A DNA stretch of 64,000 nucleotides, taken from assembly GCA_007258455.2 (NCBI GenBank), contig VDFB02000001.1, positions 11,822,754 to 11,886,753 of the forward strand, written 5' to 3'. The translations under genes were made by a program, and so were the position numbers. This stretch comes from Sequoia sempervirens (Eukaryota > Streptophyta > Pinopsida > Cupressales > Cupressaceae). A model generated the notes under the pieces. The model was not told the origin of the DNA. It saw nothing but the letters and a program-made list of their open reading frames with translations, and did not search any database. Positions 1 through 11,654 of this stretch are shown one piece after another (position 1 is the first letter of the stretch; every line of letters starts with the position of its first letter).

Positions 1-1030
1 AAAAATCTAGGCTCTGGATGCCTGTGCGACACATGGACGTTTTCAGGGTGTGCTAGCATCTTGCAGTTTTCCGAGCTTGAAACAGGGAATCTAGAATCTT
101 GAATCTCTTGAAACATGCCCTATAAGCTGGATTTTAGATGTAATGGCTCTTTTCCCCTTGCATGCATTAAAAAACCCTTTCTTTCTCTTATTTGGGGTTG
201 GAAGTCATTCATTCAAGCTCTCTTACTACTTGCTCTAGTCTTGAGTTCTCTTCATTCTTGATAGCAACACTCTCACAAGTGAAGCCATATCGGACTAAGG
301 TCCTTCTAGCAGCAACATCTCTCAAGCAAGCACTCAATGGTGCATTTATGTGCTCTGGAGGGGGCATAGGCCCGTGGGTAATGCTCTCTCTCCTTTTCTC
401 TCTCTTTCCTTTCCTACTTGTTCATTTACTACTTTGTGGTGCGATTTCTACTCCTGAGTGAGTTTTGCTTTCACCACACGCTTTATCTACTTCATTTACA
501 ATCCTTTCCAAATTGGCTACCTATGGAGGTGGGAACACCAAAATGGGGGTTTGACTGAGGTAAGCCCCTATACAGCCCCAACCTTTCCTTGTTCTTCTAT
601 GTGTAGGTGCAATGTGGAGCTTGGAGTGAAGAGTTGAACGTCCAGTGAGAGGTAAGCTCTCTCCAAGTCCCCTTGTGTTTATTATGGTTTTTGGCTTCCT
701 ATTCATTTATTTCGCTTAGTACATCTAGATCTGAACCTAGAAGTAAAACCTGGTTTTGTCTACTTGAGCTCCTGAGCCCTCTGTTGCTTAGGATGCCAAT
801 GTGTCTTTTAGACGAAAGTGCACCACGTTGGCATCCTAAAACCACGTCGTTGTATTTTGGCCAAGAGCTCGCTCACCTAAGATAGAAATCTTGGGGTTTC
901 ATTCTCTTAGAAGCCAAAGTAACTTTCTTTGAAACACTACTCAAAGTGTATTTCTCTGAATTTTCATTGATTTGCTTATGTTGGGGTATATAAGAGTAGT
1001 TTGTTCCCTGGTGATCTCTTGAGAACGAAG
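1..1030 (+). repeat. Partial LTR, same family as the LTRs at 43189-44480 and 48501-49618
   Basis: The stretch reads, in order and in the same sense, like the reverse complement of the 43-49 kb LTR pair. Shared blocks include the gggtttgactgag motif with CCCCTATACAGCCCCAAC near 545-583, the TTTTGGCCAAGA block near 858, and CTCTTGAGAACGAAGAG near 1015. The left end lies outside the window. Divergence from the 43-49 kb copies is much greater than between those two. Short reading frames here are not genes. Confidence 0.6.
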
Positions 1031-2097
1031 AGACCCGTGTGCAAAAAATCCCTCTTATATAATATATATGTTATTTATTGGTAGAGGGAAAGGTATGATT
1101 TCAAAATTGAAATCTCAACTTGCCACTAAATTTGAAATGAAAGATCTTGGTGCAGCTAAATAAATTCTTTGGATGGAAATTAAAAGAGATAGAATGAAAA
1201 AAAAGCTATGGCTTGGTCAATGTAAGTATGTCAATTCAATTTTAAAGAGGTTTGATATGCAGGATTGTAGACCATTGTGTGTTCCTATTTCAGTTGGAAC
1301 AAAGCTATCTATTTCAGATTGTCTAACATTTCCATCAGAGATGGAAGACATGAGTAGAGTGCCTTACTAGAGTGCAGTTGGAAGTTTGATGTATGCTATG
1401 GTTTGTACTAGACCATACATTGCCCAAGCAATGAGATTTCTTTCCAGATATATGTCTAATCCTGGTAGAATTCATTGTGATGCAATTAAGAGTCTTCAGA
1501 TATTTGTAGGTTACCTCAGATTATTCCTCATGTTATCATAGTAATATGACTGAAGACGAGATTTCCCTTGATATTCTTGGTTATGTTGATTCAGACTGGG
1601 TAGGTGATATTGATAGCAGAAAATCCACTAGTGCTTATGTGTTTACTTTATTTGATGGTGCAATTAGTTGGATGAGTAGGTGATGGGTTGTGGTTGCATT
1701 GTCCACTATTGAAGTAGAGTATATGGCAGCTACTCATGCTTGTAAGGAAGCCATTTAGCTTAAGAGTTTGTGTTTAGATATTGGAATAAAAGGAGTGGTG
1801 ACAATTTATTGCGATAGTTAGAGTGTGATATGTCTAGCCAAGAACTAAACATTTCATGCCAGGACCAAGCACATTGATGTACAATATCATTTTGTTAGAG
1901 ATATGGTTGAAGATGGCAGGGTGAAGTTGTCTAAGGTAGAGGCTTTGATGAATGTTGTTGATTCTTTAACTAAGCTTGTGAGCACAAAGAAGTTCATATG
2001 GTGTTTAGAGACTATGGGCCTTTCGAACCCTAGTAATTAAGAGACAATGTTTACTCCATCCTGTTGCTCTTGCAAGGTGTTTGACAAGTGGTAGATT
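1031..2097 (+). pseudogene. Ty1/copia pol remnant (end of RT plus RNase H)
   Basis: The remnant starts close to the reverse transcriptase YVDD region (around 1045-1075, degraded). It continues through a KFEMKDLGAAK-like block near 1130-1160, the RT connection region (frame open from 1173 to a stop at 1368), and a recognisable RNase H domain at about 1573-2040 with YVDSDWVGD, KSTSAYVF and a HFVRDMVEDG-like block. In-frame stops interrupt it (for example after AAK, before SAVGS, and inside the RNase H). Gag, protease and integrase are missing. It sits directly upstream of its 3' LTR. Parallel sequence exists at 19930-20940 in the copia element described there. No function can remain. Confidence 0.8.
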
Positions 2098-2753
2098 TGT
2101 TGGGAAAATGTGTCTCAACCTTGCAATTATATAAAGGTTATTGTTGATAGGATATATATGTATATATATGTATGTGTATATATATATATATATATATCCT
2201 AGTTATATTGATAGGTGTATACAATGGTAGCATGGGGTGGCGTTGAGGAGCAAAATGTGAGTGTGTTAATTTTTTTAGGAAAACTCCTAAAATGGTCGAC
2301 ATACATTAAATAAATGATATATTGTAAATCTAGACTGCTAATTATTAGGGTTTAGATCTAACAGTGGATATTTTGTTGGTCTATCTTTCCCTAGAATGTA
2401 ACACTATTTTATGAGGGTATTGTATTATGACTGCAGTAGAGTGAAGATGATGTTTTCTGAGAGTCTGATAGCGGTCATGTTGTATCTTAATCTCTGAGTG
2501 GTGATACTCCTGTGAGAAGATTTCTCTACAAGTATATTGTAATCTTTGTGATTTACTGAATAATATATTGGGAAACTTTTAGAGTGTGGGATTTTTCTCC
2601 CGAAAGGGTTTTCCCCACGTAAATCACTGTGTTGTGGTATGCATGATATTTATGTTTAACTTTTTTTAATTTTTAAATATATGTAAATTTTTTGCATTAT
2701 TCTCCTCTCAAGATTAGTGTAGGAAGTTATTTCGCTACCTTAGCTTCCTTACA
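2098..2753 (+). repeat. Copia 3' LTR (656 bp)
   Basis: It begins TGTTGGGAAAATGTG right after a short purine-rich tract (AAGTGGTAGATT) and ends CTTCCTTACA, giving TG...CA termini. The same LTR occurs at 17329-17907 and 21245-21862, and its last 111 bp at 54650-54760. It contains a TA-rich microsatellite at about 2150-2200. The matching 5' LTR of this copy is absent from the window. Confidence 0.85.
2150..2200. repeat. (TA)n/(GTA)n microsatellite inside the LTR
   Basis: About 50 bases of almost pure alternating TA with a few G interruptions. The paralogous LTR copies at 17 kb and 21 kb lack this expansion, so it arose in this copy. Confidence 0.8.
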
Positions 2754-4439
2754 TATGTGTTGGGAGAGATTGGCATTGAAGATGAACAATTGGTGTTGTC
2801 TATGCTTTGATTTGTTGCATTATGTTGTCATTAGTTAAGCTACTGGTGTTAACCTCTAGTGTTGCTTTGATAAGCTTCTATCTATGGATGTAGTAGTGAT
2901 GAAGATATTGTGGATGTGTCTCTAGTGCTTGATTCCAAGTTCTTTTGATAAAATTTGATAAAAAGAGGAAATAGAGTGTTGCAGTGTTGTTCTGGGTTAC
3001 AGAGAGATGTTTTGGTTTTGCTCCACATTTCTTCTAGATTGAAGATCTTCCTATGTGATTCAGATGTGTCGGTGAGAAGTCAAAGATGTTATATTCAAGA
3101 GATGGTATGTTGGATCATCGTACAGTAAAAGTTGTGTTCACTAGTGTGTGACTATGCATTACAGAGGTGTTTGGGAGAAATGTTTTTGCTATGTGTTTCT
3201 CCGTAGTTATGCTTCAGGTCTTGTGATTTTGAAGGTGTGTTGATGGTGTTGGTAGTGTACCTCAATCAAGAGGATTTGAGGTTTGGTGCTCCATAAGATA
3301 TTTTTTCAAATAACACTATATGGCAGAGTTGTCTAAGTGTACTAGGTTTGTATATTCTTCAGGTGGAAGTTGGTGCAAAGGCATTTGTTGGATTTCAGGA
3401 TGTTTGATGAATATTCCAGATCTTGTTCAAGTGTGTTGTGTGATTTACAAGTCTTCTTTGGGTTTGAGGAAGTGTGTATTTCAAGGGTCAGTGCAAGATC
3501 ATGGGGGTCCAAACTAGGCCCCTAAGTGGCAATGAAAAATTAGAAAAACAAAGAGGCAACTTGACATAAAAATTTGAATAGGTTATTAACATAATTTGAA
3601 AAATATGTAAGAACAAAACTTGTAGCAAATTGAATGTAGTTTCTAGGCTACTAGTCTTATTTTGGAAAAAGGTAATTTTTTTTGTGAAAATTTGAAATTT
3701 CAATGCAGTGGTACTAAATTTTCAAGAAAAGATAAGAAGTAGGTGTATGTTTGACCACCCTAAGTACAAGAAAAAATAATATTTTTTTCGGAAACTTTCA
3801 ATATATGTAGGACACATGCCCGGATGTGCCATTTTTTTTTTTTGAATTTTTTTTGCATGTAAATAATTAGTTATGATTTTTTTATTAGAACATTTCAAAA
3901 TTATTAAAATGTGTTTGTTTGACCACCATAATTGGTCAAAAATTTATGATTTAAAAAAAAAAAAACCTATAGTATGCGAAGCATAGAATGTGACACATAT
4001 TTTAGGTTAAAAAAATGTGAAGTAGTTTGAAAGGTATAGAAGTTTTTCAACCAGTCTACTAATCAGGACTTTGGTCATAATGTATGTAGAAAATTAATAA
4101 TTATTATTTATTAAATTCAAAATAAGGCATATCTTATATTGGTAGAAAGCTGACAATTTTTTCTATAAACCCTTTTCATTTCATGAAATTGGGATAAAAA
4201 AAAGTCATTAGCCACAAAGGTGAACTTCTGAAAACTAAGAAAATTTTGTAAACATGTTTTTTGGGTTGACTTTCTAGGTTAGGCAATCCCGAACCAAATC
4301 TCGAGCCAAATGATGAGCCTACTAATTTTGTCAAAAAAATGGATATCTATTTAGAAACAGATATCCATTACTAAACCAATATTTGTTACCTGTATTATTT
4401 ATAATACGTAATATTTGTAGTGTAGAAAAATGTATCCCT
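2754..4439. other. No gene seen; decayed repeat-like sequence
   Basis: Short frames only, none with a recognisable domain. The stretch has several long A or T runs (for example around 3829-3850 and 3953-3965). It is probably old transposon debris, but I cannot assign a family. Confidence 0.5.
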
Positions 4440-4621
4440 TTACATTTTCACACTTGTTTGGGCCCTCCCTACTAAAATTGGGCTTCTTTATGCCTTATTT
4501 GGTCCTATTTTGCATCCACAAGCCTTATTTAGTGCATCTTTATGAGGATAATCCTGAAACATATCAAATAGCCAATCCTAATTTAATGATTTTGGATTGT
4601 ATGGCCTAGATTTAGTGATTT

Positions 4622-4655
4622 GGGACTCATACACCACCTTGGGCGTACGGGTCCC
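4622..4655. repeat. Hairpin cassette 1 (imperfect)
   Basis: GGGACTCATACACC is followed five bases later by GGGCGTACGGGTCCC, an imperfect inverted repeat related to cassettes 2-4. Confidence 0.6.
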
Positions 4656-4736
4656 ACCTAAGCTTTGTGGCCTAAACTTGAATTTGGCATAAAACTTAAT
4701 GTTTCTTGAAATTTGTGTCCCAAGCTTGGCCTACTA

Positions 4737-4768
4737 GGACTCATACACCCCAATTGGTGTATGAGTCC
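4737..4768. repeat. Hairpin cassette 2 (perfect 13-bp arms)
   Basis: GGACTCATACACC and GGTGTATGAGTCC are exact reverse complements separated by six bases. This is the cleanest member of the set. Confidence 0.85.
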
Positions 4769-5513
4769 CACATAGCTTGGACCTATTCTAAATTCAAATT
4801 CTTGGTAGGATTTTATTCTCCTAGATTTGATGTCGGCTTGTAGTGTTGTAATTTTGAGAAATTTGGCATAAACAAGTATAAATACAAGGTTATTTCACAT
4901 AATTTCTCCTAATATTTTCAAGAGAGCATTCTTATAGAAAATTTGAGATCAAGAGCATTCAAGAGTTGATTATCAATCATTTTGGAGCTATATTCAAGAT
5001 TCAAGCATCATGTCAAAGTCATCATGCATCATGTTTGTTCTTGAGCTAACATTTGTGATGTAGGTTCTTATGATTCAAGCAAGCATTCAAGTCTAGATCC
5101 ATAACATAAAATCAAGAATTAAGATCTACATTCATGCTATCCATTACATACAAAATTGCAACCTTTATTACAAAGGATTTGTGAGTTGCAACATAGTTTA
5201 TTTGTTCATTCACCATTCCTTCATTCTATTGTTATTAATTTCAAGGTTTGATTACCAAAACGAGGTTTGACCAAGGTAAACCCCTATCTACTAACAAAAC
5301 AATATTTTTCCCTCTTTGATGTATGATTTGCAGATTTAGGTTGAAGATCCATTGAAGAGAAAGATTGGAGAAAGTTTTCAAAGTTGTCATATATCTTTCA
5401 AGATCATGGAAAGTCATCTATAGTGCAGAATTTTGAGTTTCAGACCCGAAGATCAGAAGGGAGAGAAGCTACAAAAGAACATTAGAGGATATCATAGTTT
5501 CAGATCAACCCTG

Positions 5514-5557
5514 ATACTAGGACTAAATCACCACTTGTGGCGTATGAGTCCTAGTAT
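5514..5557. repeat. Hairpin cassette 3 (perfect outer arms)
   Basis: ATACTAGGACT (5514-5524) and AGTCCTAGTAT (5547-5557) are exact reverse complements. The interior holds the AAATCACC...GGCGTATG motif shared with cassette 4. Confidence 0.75.
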
Positions 5558-5632
5558 ACCAGATTTCAAGCATTTTCTGTAGATCCTAGTTTAACAGTTC
5601 CAAATTTTGATTTTGGCCTGAAACCCTAAATT

Positions 5633-5666
5633 GGGACTAAATCGCCCCTACTGGCGTATGAGTCCC
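5633..5666. repeat. Hairpin cassette 4 (imperfect)
   Basis: GGGACTAAATCGCC and GGCGTATGAGTCCC face each other across six bases. The outer GGGACT/AGTCCC and inner GGCG/CGCC parts pair while the middle does not. Confidence 0.6.
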
Positions 5667-7082
5667 TGTATGCATTCAAATTCATTTTTTAGGAGTGCAT
5701 TCCTTACTTCAAGCATCTTTAGTTTTTTAGGTGCCCCTCTTTCCTTTCTTAGTTCATTGTTCTGATTTTCAGTTTCATATCTTAAGTTGCATAGTTAAGT
5801 TTGCATATCATTTGCATCTTCTTCTTTCCAAGCCCTTGCTTGGTGGTGAACCCCATTTTGACTTTAATCACACCCTAGGACACCCTATAGCAGATCTCTT
5901 CCCTTAATTTCATCATTAGATTAATATCTCTAGGGTTTCCTTAAATGAAACATAAGTGAAATAGGTGGAGGATGCCTAATCCCCCTTTAGTTCCATCTCC
6001 CAAAAGGTGGAACACTTATTTTTGAGGTTTTTGCAGTGCCTCTCATGTTCTGATACTCTAATACTACTTTGTTGTGTGTGTTTTGCTTAAGTGTGATTTT
6101 TGGTTATGTTCTGATGCATATTTGATACTCTGTTTGACATCTTTTCTGCCATGTGTTGGGCGTGGCAGACAGTTATGCTTATTTTCTTATGATAGTTGGA
6201 CTTATGTGTGGGATACTCATGTTATGATGATGTTACTTTGTGAGTTATTTTGATGATGTGATCCCTAGATTCTGTTTATTGTATTTGATTCGAGTGAAGG
6301 AGACGGGGTGGCATCGCTCATTTGTGAGCACCTTGCCTCACCATAACTCTCCTTCACAATGTGTTTGACTATGAATTATTTGCATATAGATATATTGTTT
6401 GACATTTTGTGTTATGCAGGAATGCAAGTATCGAGTGCCAACTCCACCCGCATTGTTGGGTTTGAGCTCATCCTACAAACCCAATGGTTGATGTGGTTAG
6501 GGAGTTGGTAAGAAAGTACCCCCGCCTATGTCAGTGGTTGGTCTAGGGATTGTTCATGTCGTGTCCATACTTCGTTCATGTGGGTATGTTTGTTAATTAA
6601 ATCATTTTATTTCATGAGTTTTATAAGTGTGTTTATGGCTTGGTCTAGTGCTTTATGTTTTAAATTAAATGCTAGTCTATGGTGCAAAATATTAAATTAA
6701 TGAAAGGTTCAATATTGCTTATGATATTAATACTTTGGAAAATTATGGTGTACATTGGCACTTTTATTGTTATTTTAAAATGTGAAGCTATCCTTTAATT
6801 TAAATCATTAAATTAAATACATAGTTAGATGAATTATTATGGTTTATTTTTAAAAGAAATAAAGTTAAGAAAATCATTATCTTATTTGTTTTAATTAGAA
6901 AAAAGGTGATTTAATAAAATAAATTTTAAATGCCAATTATAATTAAGTGAAATGTTGTTTAAAATTATTATTAATTAATTGTTTATTTTTCAAAAAATTA
7001 ATTTTTTTATTTTTTTTATTTTTTATTCAAGGGGTAAACGCTTTTGACCGGAGCTATGAACCGGATACAACCATTCAACAAT

Positions 7083-7165
7083 AACACCCCAACAGGGTTT
7101 GAACCTTGGTGGCAAGAACAACAATGCCACCTATAAACCATCACACCATGCCAATACCGGCTCAA
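7083..7165 (-). repeat. tRNA-derived SINE-like segment
   Basis: On the minus strand a pol III A-box-like GGTGTGATGG (7138-7147) is followed about 33 bases later by GGTTCAAACCC (7095-7105), which fits the B box (GWTCRANNC). No tRNA cloverleaf or 3' tail was established, so this is a candidate only. Confidence 0.35.
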
Positions 7166-8183
7166 AAAATTAATTTTATTAAAATGAAATTAAAATATTT
7201 AAAAGGCATATTTTTTTGGTTTAAATTAATTATGGAAGATTCTTCTTCCAAAATTGCAAAATGGAAGAAATGGTGGGTTAAGTGGAATTTGCATGGGAAA
7301 GTTGTCAAAAAATTTATGGCAACTTATGATTTGGTTTTTTTGGAAAAAGTATATTTCCAAATATTGCTTTTTAGAAAAAGCAAGAGGGAGGAAATTAAAA
7401 AAAATGAAAAAATATCTGCAACTCAAAAAAATTGTTGAAATTTTTTCTGAGGATTAGTAATTTGTGTGGTTTTTCGTCGATTTGATCTGAGAAGATTTGA
7501 TTTTGGCTTGCACTAGGTTTTGTTGTCAAATCCGTTGTTGTTGGGGTTTTGAATCTCTGGATTATGGAAGATTGTAGCTGGTTGGAGTCCTGCATCATTT
7601 CTTCCTCAAATCGAGCATTGCATAGGACTTCGAGTAAATTTGAATTTCATAATTTGATCTCTGTAGATTTAGTTTTTAAAAGGAGAAAGGAAATTCCGTT
7701 TGAAAGAGAAAATATGTTTTCTATGTGTGTTTGGGAAAATCCCATTCTCTATAATTATTTCTTCTTGTCTATAGATTTCTCCTTCCTCTCTGTAATTTTC
7801 ATTCTAGAATTCTTGTTGAAATCTCGTTTCCCTTTGTCTTTGGAATCTTCTTAGCTTTAAACCTCTGAAAATCTCTCTCGTCTGAGAACCCTTTCGTTCC
7901 CTGTATTTTCCTATTTGAGCACTCTGGAAATTTTTACACTTCTCTTTTGTCACTGTATTTCTTTCATGGGAAAATTGTTGGATAAAATAAACATATATAT
8001 GATATTTTATTATGTTTTGTATTTTTTAAATATTAATGTGGAGGTTTTAATATATACGTGTAAATATATATGTGTGTGTGTGTATGTATACATGTATGTG
8101 TATATATTCAGTGCATATATTCAATTTATTTTGTGCTTCAATTGTAGTAGCATTAGATGAATTGATATATATTTATTTAAGTA

Positions 8184-8192
8184 TTTATATAC

Positions 8193-8248
<56 letters not shown>

Positions 8249-8251
8249 ATA
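8184..8251. repeat. (TA)n microsatellite
   Basis: Nearly uninterrupted TA repeat. The short frame made of Y and I codons across it is an artefact of the repeat. Confidence 0.9.
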
Positions 8252-8799
8252 GTGTATATGAGGAAATGTGAGCAAATAATGAAAAATAAAAATAAGTTAT
8301 TCTTTGGAAAAAATTTATATATAAAGGGGGAAAATGTTATTTGTAAATTTTGTTTGAAAATGTCTTTTAATTTAAGTTGTATTTAGAATATGAGGAAAAT
8401 GAAATTTGTGATTTAAAATATACTGTAGAATTTGATTTCATTATTTTCTAGTCAAACTGTACTGTGATATATCAGAATGGTTGTTTAAAATAAATAAATA
8501 TTATAATTAGATTTTGAACTTAGAAGATTAATATCTTAAATCTGCTTTTTACTTTGAACTGATTTTTAAAATAAAGATTAGATTTCCATTATCTTAGAAA
8601 AATCAGAATTTAGAATATTCTTTGTGGAAAAGATTTAGAATCATAAAATAGAATATAGTTAAAAAAAATTAAAATTAGTGAATGATTTATAATTGGTTTT
8701 TAATAAATTTAGTTTATATCTTTAATTTAAAAAAAATAAATATTATTTTGTATTTGTTGTAGTTGTCCTATGGGGTTTATGTGATGAGGTGTTACAACT

Positions 8800-8811
8800 T
8801 GGTATCAAAGC
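8800..8811 (+). other. Primer-binding site for initiator Met tRNA
   Basis: TGGTATCAAAGC differs by one base from the TGGTATCAGAGC typical of plant elements primed by initiator methionine tRNA. It lies three bases after an LTR-type end (GTGTTACA, ending at 8796). Confidence 0.75.
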
Positions 8812-8912
8812 CAAGGTTAACAACACTGGGTATTGTAGGTTAAGTAAACCCATTATGTTAATCTTGTTGCATAACTTTGAGCTTATACAATCCCTTTCTT
8901 GTTGTGTAGAAT

Positions 8913-10115
8913 CATGCCTAGGAGTCGGGGATGTGGATGTGGTCACAACCATGGCTGTGGTGGTCATGGAGTTGGCCGTCATAATTCTCCACCTCAGAGC
9001 TCCCCTGAATCAGAGCAAGAGGAAAATTAAGGTTCCCAGAACAACCCTTCGGGTGGAGGCCCTAATCTAGAGAAAAAAATTCAAGGTGGTGAGTAGTTGT
9101 GTCAATTGTTGGAAGATGTTCTTGGTTGTCTAGGTCCTAGGCAGGATGAGTAGCGGGTAATCAAAGAGAGAGCGGTCGCCGAGGAGGAATGGAATACGAA
9201 CAGATCAAGATGCAGTGGCCACTGGAAATATGAGAGATCTCCTCAGGGCACACCCTCCTATTTATGATGGCTTTGGTGGAGGTTTGGAAGCTAAAACTTG
9301 GCTTATTGATCTAGATTGATGCTTTGCTATGCATCCCTATGACAGTAATACTAGGGTAAGGTACACCATCATGCACCTCAAAGGATTTGCATCCACATGG
9401 TGGTGATTGGAAGAACATAAATTACACCTTGACATCGGTTCAATGACATGGGAATTATTCTTAGAACGGTTCAGGGCTCGTTTCTTATCTAATCACTAGA
9501 GGCAGCACTTGGCAGATGAATTCCTGACTTGAGATAGATGGTGATTTCCATAGAGTAGTATGAGCATCGCTTCTTTGAGCTTAAATAGTACCCCAAAATT
9601 TCTAATGATGAGGCTCTGCTAGTACAACATTTTGTTAGAGGTTTGAATGCCAAGATTAGTGGGGGTGTCCGAGTCTCCGAGTCGAAGATGATGGAGGTTG
9701 TTGTTGAGAAAGCTCACCTTGTGGAGGAGAATTTGACCTTGGCTTTATGAGGTCATGTTGGAGTTTAGATTGGTAGTACTCCTGCTACAGGTGGTGGTTC
9801 ACGTGGTGGGAAGTCTCAGGCTGCAGGTCCTTCCAAGGCTCATTCTGCACCCGCTAAGGGTGGACAATAGTAGTTTCAGTCGAAGAATAAGCCCTCGTAG
9901 TCTAAGTAGAGCAATAGATTTCAATCTAGGAGGAACCACCATTGGCATAGATCGCAGCATAACGGGGTTGAGCAGCTAGCACAGTCCTCACAGCCTGCAC
10001 CTACCCATGGTAGCTATCAACAGTCTAATGTTTTGTCTGGTGTTAGAGGGTTTGGCCATGGTATTGGGTGTTTTAGTTGTGGGCAACAAGAACATATTGT
10101 CAGACAGTTTACATA
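8913..10115 (+). pseudogene. Gypsy gag remnant with zinc knuckle
   Basis: A start codon at 8913 opens a glycine/histidine/cysteine-rich N terminus. The conserved gag core follows at about 9218-9720, recognisable from a YDGFGG-like start, KTWLIDLD, and FASTWW followed by WELFLERFRARF. The region is interrupted by stops. A serine/glutamine-rich linker leads to CFSCGQQEHIVRQF at about 10068-10110, a zinc knuckle whose last Cys is replaced by Phe. Gag would form the retroelement particle and bind its RNA. The decay rules out function. Confidence 0.75.
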
Positions 10116-10242
10116 GAGGAGCACTACAAGGTTTAGTCAGAGTCCAACAACATTTGAGCCAACCATTGGAGACGCCGGTAGGTCTCATCCGATTTTCGCC
10201 ACGGTGGATAATCATTAGGCTGATCACCAAGGCACTATGGTG

Positions 10243-10640
10243 GAGGTATCAGGTTTGTTGTAGGGCACTCCTATTTCTATACTTTTTGATTGCGGTGCAT
10301 CAAATTCCTTTATTTCCCCTTCAGTTGTTAATCATTGTAATTTGGTTGTGGCAAAGTAAGGTGTTAAGTGGCATGTTGAATTAGCTTCTGGGGAAAAAGT
10401 GTCAATGGAGTCTCTTGTTCCAGGATGTAAGTTGGAGTTTGGTTCAATTGTGACTTTGGTGGATCTTCGAATTCTTCCCAGGGGATCTTATGATGTCATA
10501 TTGGGGATGGATTGGTTGAGTGCACACTAGGTGACAATTGATTGTCGTCATAAGTCTATTTGTTGTCGGGATGATTTTGGAGGTGAGGTTGAAGTTTTTG
10601 GCATTCAAAAGCCTATCTCCTTGAGGATTATCTCCACAAT
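10243..10640 (+). pseudogene. Gypsy aspartic protease remnant
   Basis: The sequence reads PISILFDCGASNSFIS at about 10265-10318, keeping the D-x-G-A-S active-site pattern. It is followed by a MESLVPGCKLEFGSI-like strand region and YDVILGMDWLSAH near 10490-10530, the usual C-terminal hallmark. One stop falls after VAK and one after SAH. The retroviral-type protease would cleave the polyprotein. Confidence 0.75.
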
Positions 10641-10734
10641 GTAGTTGAAGAGGTGTTTCCATCAAGGGTGTCAGTTGTTCGTTGTCTTAGTTAGTGACCT
10701 GGATATGGAGGAGAGTTGAGAGATAACTTTGGAT

Positions 10735-11620
10735 GATTATCCTCTCCTGAAGGAGTTTTCTGATGTGTTTCTGGGCAAGATACCTAGGATTCCACCTAAG
10801 CATAACATCGAGTTCTGAATTGATCTTGTTCTAGGAGTTGAGCCTATCTCTAAGGCTCCTTACAAGATGAAAAATCAGGAGCTTCAATAACTCTGGTTAT
10901 AGTTGGAAGAATTGCTCGAAAAGGGGTTTGTTCGTCCTAATGTTTCCTCTTGGGGAGCACTAGTCATTTTCATGAAAAGAAGGATGGTTTGCTCCATTTG
11001 TGTATTGATTGCAGGCAATTGAACAAGGTGACAGTGAAGAATCACTACCCCTTGTCGAGGATTGATGATCTATTTGACTAGATCAAGGGAGCAAAGGTGT
11101 TCTCTAAAATTGACCTCAAACTAGGATACCATCAGTTGTGGATTGTTGAGGATATTCACAAAACTGCATTTCATACCCGGTATGGACATTATGAATTTAC
11201 TATCATGCCATTCGGGTTAACTAATGCACCCTCAGTTTTTATGATCTTAATGAATGGTGTTTTCTAGACCTATCTAGACCATTTTGTGCTCATGTTTCTT
11301 GATGACATACTTATCTACTCTAGATCCATGGAGGAGCATGAGGAACACTTGAAGTTGGTGTTGCAGTGCTTGAGAGAAAACCAGTTGTTTACAAACTTGA
11401 CTAAGTGTGAATTTTATAAGTTTGAAGTGAAATACTTGGGGCATGTGATCTCCAAAAAAGGCATCACCGTGGATCCCTCAAAGATCCAAGCTATTATAGA
11501 TTGGCCTGCTCCCAAAAATGTTCCAGACATTCATAGCTTTATGGGATTGGTGGGCTATTATCGGTGGTTTGTACAGGGTTTCTCTAGGGTTGCACATCCC
11601 ATCACCTCTCTATAGAGAAA
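10735..11620 (+). pseudogene. Gypsy reverse transcriptase remnant
   Basis: It starts with PLLKEFSDVF, then [20 protein letters not shown] and SSWGA. A frameshift in an A-rich run near 10975 moves the frame. [33 protein letters not shown] and the catalytic FLDDILIYS (about 11298-11325) follow, then LGHVISKKGI and the thumb and connection blocks. Stops lie near 11082, 11265 and 11612. The catalytic aspartates survive, but the reading frame does not. Confidence 0.9.
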
Positions 11621-11654
11621 AGGAAAGAAATATGATTGGTCATAAAAGTGTCAA

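Larger units (their letters stand above)
4440..6590 (+). repeat. Probable LTR / leader region of an LTR retrotransposon
   Basis: It carries a block at 5263-5290 (GAGGTTTGACCAAGGTAAAC then CCCTAT) that matches the block at 545-575 and the reverse complement of 43660-43710 and 48795-48835, all inside LTRs. It also holds four related hairpin cassettes, annotated separately. I could not fix the LTR ends and see no coding domain next to it. Confidence 0.4.
6591..8790. other. AT-rich stretch without a gene; may contain the 5' LTR of the gypsy element
   Basis: No coding domain is visible. The right edge must hold the 5' LTR of the element whose primer-binding site is at 8800, but I could not find the LTR start. 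Long T and A runs and a TA microsatellite dominate. A tRNA-like SINE candidate at 7083-7165 is listed separately. Confidence 0.5.

Noticed and set aside
7106..8386. Several frames of 66-110 codons
   Set aside because: AT-rich and microsatellite sequence giving Lys/Phe/Ile/Tyr runs by chance; opposite strands are equally open.
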